From: JAAYQA01 sp964510345
Lineage (GTDB): Bacteria > Bacillota > Clostridia > Tissierellales > Peptoniphilaceae
Length of the DNA stretch: 64,000 bases
NCBI GenBank assembly: GCA_964510345.1
Contig: CAZEBB010000001.1
Location: 75,907 to 139,906 of the forward strand
Direction of reading: 5' to 3'
Shown: positions 58,526 through 64,000 of the stretch, in pieces
Layout: each line of letters opens with the position of its first letter
How positions within the stretch are numbered: the first letter of the stretch is position 1
Notes under the pieces: generated by a model
What the model saw: only the letters and a program-made list of their open reading frames with translations
Database searches by the model: none
Told to the model about the DNA's origin: nothing
Made by a program: the position numbers and the translations under genes

Positions 58526-59184
58526 TATTCTTTAATCTTTTCGAATTTGCGGATATCGTCCTTGTGGCCAAGTACTACGAGAACCGAATCCTTTTCAATT
58601 TTGAAATCGGCACCGGGATTTAATTTCAAGTCCTCCCCGATGCGCACGGCGATCACATTGAGCCCGAGGTGACTCGCGATGCCGATCTCCTTGATCTTCT
58701 TTCCGATCCATGCCGATAGCGGCAGGATTTCCATGAGATCGTATTCGTCAGAAAGTGTGATGAACTCTAGAATATTGCGGCTCGTCAAAGAGTGCGCCAA
58801 GCGAATGCCGCTGTCTCTTTCCGGAAATACGGTCTTCGTCGCGCCGATCTTTGTGAGGACGCGAGCGTGAATCTCATTTTTAGCCTTCGCGATAATCGTT
58901 GGAATCCCCATCTCCTTACACACTAAGGCTGACATAATGGACGCCTGGTAGTCCGACACGATCGCGATGACAGCGATATCAAAGTTAGAGATCCCCAGTT
59001 CCTGGAGAACGCCATCTGTCGTCACATCGGCAGATACCGCATGGGTGACATAGTCCGCGATGCTGTCGATCTTGTCCTTCGCTTTGTCGATGATCAGCAC
59101 CTCATGGCCGATCTCTTCGGCCGTCACTGCGAAGCTGGAGCCGAAGCGGCCAGCGCCGATCACGACGATTTGTTGTTTATTCAT
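58525..59184 (-). CDS. ktrA: Potassium uptake regulatory subunit KtrA (TrkA family)
   Basis: KtrA forms the cytoplasmic octameric ring that gates KtrB. The 219-residue protein has the RCK_N Rossmann domain (GAGRFGSSFAVTAEEIGHEVLIID near residue 10) and the RCK_C domain (about 135-219), which in related proteins binds cyclic di-AMP. It lies four bases after ktrB and overlaps the methyltransferase gene. Confidence 0.93.
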   Translation of the reverse strand: MNKQQIVVIGAGRFGSSFAVTAEEIGHEVLIIDKAKDKIDSIADYVTHAVSADVTTDGVLQELGISNFDIAVIAIVSDYQASIMSALVCKEMGIPTIIAKAKNEIHARVLTKIGATKTVFPERDSGIRLAHSLTSRNILEFITLSDEYDLMEILPLSAWIGKKIKEIGIASHLGLNVIAVRIGEDLKLNPGADFKIEKDSVLVVLGHKDDIRKFEKIKE

Positions 59185-59188
59185 ACGA

Positions 59189-60526
59189 TTACCCCACCAT
59201 TACATTTCCATACGCATTGACTGAATCTTTCGGTTTTCTTCGCTTGATGAGCGCATAAGCGAGCGTGACCGGACCCACTCTTCCCATATACATCGTCAGC
59301 GACAACAGCGCTTTGCTGACGGTCGATAGATCCGGCGTAAAGTCGATCGTCAGGCCGACCGTGGCAAATGCCGAGACGGTTTCATACAGCGCCGTTACAT
59401 ACGGGGCATTTTCGTGAAACGCCAGAAATGTGCTGACAAAGACGACCCAACCGAGCGCGATCATGATAATCGCCAAGGCGCGCATCACGACATCCGATGA
59501 AATGCTGCGCCTGAACACTTCGATATTTTCTTCTCCCCGCAACTGCGCGCGCGTCGATAGCAGTAAAACGCCGAAGGTCGTCGTCTTAATCCCGCCGGCG
59601 GTGCTCGCGGGCGAGCCTCCGATGAACATCAGAAAAATCGTCAGCATCGCGGAAACTTCATAGATACCGCCTTGCGGTATACTGTAATACCCGGCGGTAC
59701 GTGTCGTGACCGACTGGAAGAAGGCCGCCATCCACTTGGACCACACCGGCATACCCAGCATTGTCTCCGGATTTCTGTCCTCCAGCAAAAAGAAGAAGAC
59801 GGTTCCGCTGATCAGCAATCCGGCGGTGATCATCAATACCAGTTTGGTATGCAGCGTCATGACGCGATTCTTCTTGCGAGAAAACACGTCCAGATATACG
59901 CCGAAACCTAAACCTCCGAGGATGATCAAAAACGCAATCGTCAGCGTGATCACGGGATTCAGCTGAAACGGAACGAGGCTGTCGCCAAAAATGTCAAATC
60001 CCGCGTTGCAAAATGCGGAAATTGCGTGGAATACAGAATACCAAATCCCCTTTCCGACGCCGTAAAGCGGGATAAGTTGAGTCGACAAGAGCAGTGCTCC
60101 CACTCCCTCGATCGCCAGTGTGACAAGGACGATGTACTGCATCCAACGCACCATTCCGGTGAGTGACTCTTTTCCAAACTGCTCTTTGATGATCAATCGA
60201 TCGCTCAAAGTAATCTTCCGCTGTAAGACCAGTGCGATGAGGATCGTCATCGCCATAAAGCCGAGACCGCCGATCTGGATCAACGCAATGATCACCACGT
60301 GCCCAAAAGAGCTCCAATAGGCCGCTGTGTTATAGACGACCAAGCCGGTTACACAGGTCGCCGATGTCGCTGTAAACAGTGCATCGATAAACGGTGTAAA
60401 CTCGCCCGACAGCGAGGCGATCGGCTGCATCAGCAAAACGGTACCGATGAGGATCGTCACTAGAAATCCAAGGGTCAGGACCAGAGGCGCATTCTGATGG
60501 ATCGCCTTTTTTGGTTTCGTAGGCAT
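59189..60526 (-). CDS. ktrB: Potassium transporter KtrB (TrkH family)
   Basis: KtrB is the membrane subunit for sodium-dependent potassium uptake. The 445-residue protein has four repeated membrane-pore-membrane units; selectivity filter segments include TATSATCVTGLV, SAFCNAGFDIFG, TRTAGYYSIP and FATVGLTIDF, each with a central Gly. TGGGAG precedes the ATG. It lies directly after the rplT terminator, with ktrA next. Confidence 0.94.
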   Translation of the reverse strand: MPTKPKKAIHQNAPLVLTLGFLVTILIGTVLLMQPIASLSGEFTPFIDALFTATSATCVTGLVVYNTAAYWSSFGHVVIIALIQIGGLGFMAMTILIALVLQRKITLSDRLIIKEQFGKESLTGMVRWMQYIVLVTLAIEGVGALLLSTQLIPLYGVGKGIWYSVFHAISAFCNAGFDIFGDSLVPFQLNPVITLTIAFLIILGGLGFGVYLDVFSRKKNRVMTLHTKLVLMITAGLLISGTVFFFLLEDRNPETMLGMPVWSKWMAAFFQSVTTRTAGYYSIPQGGIYEVSAMLTIFLMFIGGSPASTAGGIKTTTFGVLLLSTRAQLRGEENIEVFRRSISSDVVMRALAIIMIALGWVVFVSTFLAFHENAPYVTALYETVSAFATVGLTIDFTPDLSTVSKALLSLTMYMGRVGPVTLAYALIKRRKPKDSVNAYGNVMVG

Positions 60527-60542
60527 ATCATTTCTCCCAAGG

Positions 60543-60566
60543 AAAAAGCCCCGATACCGGGACTTA
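60543..60566 (-). terminator. Terminator of infC-rpmI-rplT
   Basis: AGTCCCG and CGGGGCT (one G-U) with a four-base loop, followed by TTTTTCC on the minus strand. It begins at the rplT stop codon. Confidence 0.88.
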
Positions 60567-60914
60567 GGATTCTTTTACGAGCTCAACCAGTTTTGCAAAG
60601 CCTTCCGGATCATGAATTGCCATTTCCGATAGCATCTTGCGGTTGATGTCGATATTCTTTTTCTTGAGTCCATCCATAAATTTGCTGTAGCTCATTCCGT
60701 ATTGACGAACTGCTGCGTTGATACGTGTGATCCAAAGTTTACGGAAATTTCTCTTTCTCTGCTTTCTACCGATGTATGCGTTCGATAGCGCCTTCATGAC
60801 AGCCTGATTGGCGGTCTTAAACAGCTTGGATCTCGCTCCGTAGTATCCCTTTGCTTGTTTTAATACTTTCTTATGCTTGCGGTTCGTGTTGACTCCACGC
60901 TTAACTCTAGCCAT
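60564..60914 (-). CDS. rplT: 50S ribosomal protein L20
   Basis: L20 is needed for early 50S assembly and represses its own operon through the leader. The 116-residue protein has normal length, with RVKRGVNTNRKHKKVLKQAKGYYGARS and FRKLWITRINAAVRQYGMSYSKF. AGGAGG precedes the ATG. Confidence 0.98.
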   Translation of the reverse strand: MARVKRGVNTNRKHKKVLKQAKGYYGARSKLFKTANQAVMKALSNAYIGRKQRKRNFRKLWITRINAAVRQYGMSYSKFMDGLKKKNIDINRKMLSEMAIHDPEGFAKLVELVKES

Positions 60915-60926
60915 TCTTCTTCCTCC

Positions 60927-61118
60927 TTACGGGATCATGCGATCGATTCTTCTTTGATCGCCGGGGCTCACCAATGAAGACTTACGCAGATTTCTAATTC
61001 TCTTCGGGGATTTTTTCCCCGTGATGTGACTTTTATAGGCTTTAAATCTCTTAATTTTACCGGTTCCGGTACGCGTAAAGCGCTTCGCGGATGCGCGGTG
61101 GGTTTTCATTTTTGACAT
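60927..61118 (-). CDS. rpmI: 50S ribosomal protein L35
   Basis: L35 is a small basic 50S protein. The 63-residue sequence starts MSKMKTHRASAKRF and contains HITGKKSPKRIRNLR. AGGAGG precedes the ATG. It lies between infC and rplT in the standard operon. Confidence 0.97.
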   Translation of the reverse strand: MSKMKTHRASAKRFTRTGTGKIKRFKAYKSHITGKKSPKRIRNLRKSSLVSPGDQRRIDRMIP

Positions 61119-61119
61119 A

Positions 61120-61638
61120 TTAGTCCTCCTTGACTACCTTAGGCGCCAGAAACATCACCATGCTTCGGCCTTCCATGACAGGTTTTTTCTCAACGGTGCT
61201 ATAGTCGGATACCATCTCAACGAATTGATCCAATACGACTCTGCCTAAATCAGTATGTCCCAGTTCACGGCCACGAAAGCGCACCGAAACTTTGACTTTA
61301 TCGCCATCGCGCAAAAACTCGGTTGCACGTTTTGATTTGACAGCCAGGTCATGCGTGTCGATATTCGGCGTCATGCGAATTTCTTTGACCGTTATGGTTT
61401 TTTGGTTCTTTCTTGCTTCTTTTTCTTTCTTTGCGAGTTCATACTTGTACTTTCCGTAATCGAGCACTTTGCATACGGGTGGCTTTGCGGTCGGTGCGAT
61501 ATTCACGAGGTCAAGTTTTCTTTCCATCGCGATATCCATGGCCTTGCGCAAAGGGACAACTCCGAGCTGAGTGCCGTCGACATCGATCAGTCGGACTTCT
61601 CTTTCACGGATCTCTTCATTGATTTGTAACTCCTTTAT
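61120..61638 (-). CDS. infC: Translation initiation factor IF-3
   Basis: IF-3 keeps ribosomal subunits apart and proofreads the start codon. The conserved N-terminus KELQINEEIRE begins right after an ATA codon at 61638-61636, with GGAGG eight bases upstream; no ATG occurs near. An AUA start gives 172 residues, the normal family length. IF-3 genes often use AUU, AUC or AUA starts, which makes them sensitive to IF-3 level. The N-domain (about 1-75) and C-domain (about 85-170, KVSVRFRGRELGHTDLG) are complete. GTG and TTG in the same frame overlap the ribosome site and are less likely. Confidence 0.95.
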   Translation of the reverse strand: MKELQINEEIREREVRLIDVDGTQLGVVPLRKAMDIAMERKLDLVNIAPTAKPPVCKVLDYGKYKYELAKKEKEARKNQKTITVKEIRMTPNIDTHDLAVKSKRATEFLRDGDKVKVSVRFRGRELGHTDLGRVVLDQFVEMVSDYSTVEKKPVMEGRSMVMFLAPKVVKED

Positions 61639-61650
61639 GTTTAGCACCTC

Positions 61651-61684
61651 CAAAATAATAAATAGCGGGCAAAAATACCCGCTA
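61651..61684 (-). terminator. Leader terminator of the infC operon
   Basis: TAGCGGG and CCCGCTA form a 7-bp stem, followed by TTTATTATTTT on the minus strand, just upstream of the infC ribosome site. It is the attenuation switch of the L20 leader. Confidence 0.82.
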
Positions 61685-61770
61685 TCCATGACGTAATTAA
61701 TTGACGAATTGGAATGACCTACAAACGGCCGTCGGTAGGTGAGAAGCGGACACTTCTGCTTGACTTTCAT
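61651..61770 (-). ncRNA. L20 (infC) leader RNA
   Basis: The approximately 120-base leader contains AGAAGTGTCCGCTTCTCACC and GTAGGTCATTCC, segments typical of the Bacillota L20 leader that mimics the L20 binding site on 23S rRNA. Binding of surplus L20 favours the terminator at its end. It is located correctly before infC-rpmI-rplT. Confidence 0.85.
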
Positions 61771-61771
61771 A

Positions 61772-61800
61772 AGTATACGCAATGAAAGCTCCGTTGTCAA
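61772..61800 (-). promoter_or_regulatory. infC operon promoter
   Basis: A perfect TTGACA (61800-61795), 17-bp spacer, TATACT (61777-61772), starting six bases past the thrS stop. Confidence 0.93.
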
Positions 61801-61806
61801 ATGTTT

Positions 61807-63732
61807 TTAGAAATCGTTGTGAATTTTTCTGCTCTTGACTTCTTTTGCAAGCATGGCTCCGAAGTCTTCGACTTTCATCTGCCCGACGTCGCCTTTGGCG
61901 CGGTCGCGAATCGCCACGAGATCTTCTTCAAACTCCTTCTCCCCGACGACCAGCATATATTCAATGCGGCGCATTTGTGCGGCGCGAATCTTGTAGCCGA
62001 TTTTCTCTGAGCGTTGGTCGCTTTCGACGCGAAGCCCTTGTGCACGAAGTCTCTTGACCACGGAATCCGCATAGTCGTTGTATTTGTCCGAGATCGGCAG
62101 GACAATCGCCTGCGTCGGCGCGATCCACGCCGGGAACTTTCCTTCATAGTTTTCAATCAGGATCCCCATGAATCGCTCAAGGCTGCCCAAAATCGCGCGG
62201 TGGATCATGACCGGTCTCTTTTTGGTATTGTCCTGTGCGACGTATTCCAGCTCAAAGCGCTCCGGCATTTGGAAGTCCAACTGGATCGTTCCGCACTGCC
62301 AGGGGCGACCGATGGCATCGACCAATTGGAAGTCGATCTTCGGACCGTAGAATGCACCGTCGCCTTCATTGATCTTATATTCGATGCCGAGCTCTGCAAG
62401 CGCATCCTTTAGGCCGGCGATCGCTTCATCCCATTGCTCCTGTGTGCCCATTGAATTCTCCGGTTTCGTCGACAGTTCAACTTTATAGTCGAAACCGAAA
62501 GCACTGTAAATCTCATCGGCAAGTTTGATGACACCGATCAACTCATCTTTGATCTGAGACGGTAAGCAGAAGATATGCGCGTCGTCCTGCGTGAAGCTGC
62601 GGACGCGGAACAGCCCGTGCAGCGTTCCCGAAAGCTCATGACGATGCACCAGACCTAACTCGCAGTTGCGAATCGGGAGGTCGCGATAGCTATGCATCTC
62701 ATCCTTGTAGACGAGGATGGCGCCGGGGCAGTTCATCGGCTTGACGGCAAAGTCCATCTCGTCGATCTTCGTGAAGTACATATTCTCTTTATAGTGGTCC
62801 CAGTGACCGGATTGATGCCAGAGCGCTTCATTGAGGATGATCGGCGTGCGAATCTCACCGTATCCGTGCTTTTTGTGCACTTCGCGCCAGAAGTCTTCGA
62901 TCTCGTTGCGGATCACCATACCGTTCGGGTGGAAGAATGCAAAGCCCGGGCCTTCTTCCTGAATGCTGAACAGATGGAGTTCCTGCCCGATCTTTCTGTG
63001 GTCTCTCTTCTTCGCCTCTTCCAGCATCGCGAGGTATTCGTCGAGATCTTTTTTCTTTTCAAACGTAATGCCGTAGATGCGTTGCAGCATTTTATTCTTT
63101 TCGTCACCGCGCCAATAGGCCCCGGCAATTGAACTCAAGTGAATCGCTTTGACTTTCGATGTATCCGTCAAGTGAGGGCCGGCGCATAAATCCGTAAAGT
63201 CCCCCATTGAATACAATGAGATTACGGCTTCATCCGGGAAGTGCTCAATCAGATCGAGCTTGTATTCTTCCCCCATATCGCCAAAATAGGTGAGGGCATC
63301 TTCACGCGACAATACCGAACGTTCCAGCGGAAGCTTTTCTTTGACGATCTTTTTCATCTCCGCTTCAATCGCAGCCAAATCCTCCGGTGTAAAGCGGTGT
63401 TCGGTATCGAAATCGTAGTAAAATCCGTTTTCGATCGAGGGGCCGATGGCGAATTTTACGCCCGGAAATAATCGTTGTACCGCTAACGCCATGATGTGGG
63501 CCGACGTATGCCAAAAGATCTGCTTTCCTTCCGGCTCATCCGGCTTGACAAAGCGAATTTCAGCATTTTCCGTCACCGGCTCCTGCAGTCCTTGTATTTT
63601 CCCGTCAACGACCGCTCCGGCAACCGAACGCGCCAGTCCTTCGGATATTCCCTTTGCGACATCGAGTAAACTCTGTCCCTTTTCAATTTCTCTTTCACTG
63701 CCGTCCGGCAATGTAATCATTACAGTTTCCAT
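61807..63732 (-). CDS. thrS: Threonyl-tRNA synthetase
   Basis: ThrRS is a class II synthetase. The 641-residue protein has an N-terminal TGS domain (about 1-62), the editing domain with HTSAHIMALAVQRL near residue 75 and the SAD motif, the catalytic core (zinc-ligand Cys in MNCPGAI, motif 2 RVRSFTQDDAHIF, motif 3 HRAILGSLERF), and the anticodon-binding domain (about 540-641). GGAGAG precedes the ATG at 63732. It is controlled by a T-box. Confidence 0.98.
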   Translation of the reverse strand: METVMITLPDGSEREIEKGQSLLDVAKGISEGLARSVAGAVVDGKIQGLQEPVTENAEIRFVKPDEPEGKQIFWHTSAHIMALAVQRLFPGVKFAIGPSIENGFYYDFDTEHRFTPEDLAAIEAEMKKIVKEKLPLERSVLSREDALTYFGDMGEEYKLDLIEHFPDEAVISLYSMGDFTDLCAGPHLTDTSKVKAIHLSSIAGAYWRGDEKNKMLQRIYGITFEKKKDLDEYLAMLEEAKKRDHRKIGQELHLFSIQEEGPGFAFFHPNGMVIRNEIEDFWREVHKKHGYGEIRTPIILNEALWHQSGHWDHYKENMYFTKIDEMDFAVKPMNCPGAILVYKDEMHSYRDLPIRNCELGLVHRHELSGTLHGLFRVRSFTQDDAHIFCLPSQIKDELIGVIKLADEIYSAFGFDYKVELSTKPENSMGTQEQWDEAIAGLKDALAELGIEYKINEGDGAFYGPKIDFQLVDAIGRPWQCGTIQLDFQMPERFELEYVAQDNTKKRPVMIHRAILGSLERFMGILIENYEGKFPAWIAPTQAIVLPISDKYNDYADSVVKRLRAQGLRVESDQRSEKIGYKIRAAQMRRIEYMLVVGEKEFEEDLVAIRDRAKGDVGQMKVEDFGAMLAKEVKSRKIHNDF

Positions 63733-63749
63733 CGTCTCTCCTTCTAAAT

Positions 63750-63935
63750 AAAAAAGCCTTTCCCCCCTGCATCTGCAGGGACGAAAGACTCCGTGGTTCC
63801 ACCCTAATTGGTACTCATTTCATGCATTTGCTCGGAGTTGGTGTTCACCTTGGTCTTCGATGCCGTTTCCAGTCATGACGGCAATTCCTGGCGAAGTGGC
63901 TTCCGGCTACTCTTCTCTTCATCGCTTGGCAATTT
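63750..63935 (-). ncRNA. T-box riboswitch, threonine specifier, upstream of thrS
   Basis: The minus-strand leader shows AGAGAAGAGTA in Stem I, the specifier context GTGAAC-ACC-AACTCCGAG with ACC (63842-63840) for threonine, the T-box AGGGTGGAACCACGG (63805-63791) and a GC-rich terminator followed by TTTTTT (63750-63789). All is consistent with read-through when tRNA-Thr is uncharged. Confidence 0.92.
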
Positions 63936-63945
63936 CTATATGCGT

Positions 63946-63974
63946 ATTATACCAATTAAATCATTATTTGGGAA
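63946..63974 (-). promoter_or_regulatory. thrS promoter
   Basis: A perfect TATAAT (63951-63946) with a weak -35 TTCCCA 17 bp upstream, immediately before the T-box leader. Bases 63975-64000 show nothing recognisable. Confidence 0.65.
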
Positions 63975-64000
63975 GAGTCGTTCCGGCGATATGAATTGTG

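Noticed and set aside
1..64000. CRISPR arrays, insertion sequences, prophage, tRNA or rRNA genes
   Set aside because: I looked for regularly spaced repeats, transposase motifs, CCA-ended cloverleaves and rRNA segments and saw none. The recombinase at 4932-5882 has no phage genes around it.

Overview
The window is a piece of chromosome from a Gram-positive anaerobe of the class Clostridia (Bacillota). The evidence is Cheo-type LexA boxes (GAAC-N4-GTTC), T-box leaders, an L20 leader, PolC-type replicase, RNase Y, KtrAB, a CWB2-anchored surface nucleotidase and YlxR next to nusA. Promoters are sigma-A type with 17-bp spacers and ribosome sites are strong AGGAGG. No sporulation gene, tRNA, rRNA, insertion sequence, prophage or CRISPR array is visible. 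Genus and species cannot be assigned from this sequence alone.

Layout. Positions 1-4900 hold four plus-strand genes (3' end of a methionine gamma-lyase-like gene, a CWB2-anchored 5'-nucleotidase, a zinc-dependent phospholipase C-like protein, a YneA-like LysM peptide), with lexA inserted on the minus strand. From 4.9 kb to the end every gene is on the minus strand, so reading runs from right to left. In that direction: thrS with a threonine T-box (64-61.8 kb); infC-rpmI-rplT with an L20 leader; ktrB-ktrA-rRNA methyltransferase; pheS-pheT-zapA-U32-mutS2-argS-radical SAM-membrane protein-TPR protein (57.5-43.7 kb); rpsB-tsf-pyrH-frr-uppS-cdsA-rseP-ispG-polC (43.6-33 kb); a T-box controlled polar amino acid ABC transporter (32.9-30.3 kb); a DUF1002 protein; an unknown helical protein and a cupin; rimP-nusA-ylxR-infB-rbfA-nrnA-truB-ribF (27.8-20.3 kb); rpsO-pnp-dut-ftsK-pgsA; the SOS-controlled recA operon (14.4-10 kb); rny-PHP-aminotransferase; and a tyrosine recombinase.

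Most of the window is conserved housekeeping: translation initiation and ribosome maturation, four aminoacyl-tRNA synthetase genes, DNA replication and segregation, membrane lipid and isoprenoid synthesis, and RNA decay. The most unusual part is the recA operon. recA is followed, with overlapping or nearly abutting genes, by an SbcD/Mre11-like nuclease and then by a Rad50/SbcC-like ATPase divided over three separate reading frames: an N-terminal half with Walker A and a CPYC hook, a 77-residue coiled-coil protein, and a C-terminal half with signature motif and Walker B. The promoter carries a LexA box, so recombinase and end-processing complex appear to be induced together by DNA damage. lexA and its divergent LysM partner carry two further LexA boxes.

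RNA-level control is rich: two T-boxes (Thr for thrS; an apparent Lys specifier for the ABC transporter), an L20 leader with infC starting at a probable AUA codon, a leader terminator before rimP-nusA, and an unexplained structured segment between the rRNA methyltransferase gene and pheS. The only gene-free stretch over 300 bases (32630-32954) is filled by the transporter promoter and T-box.
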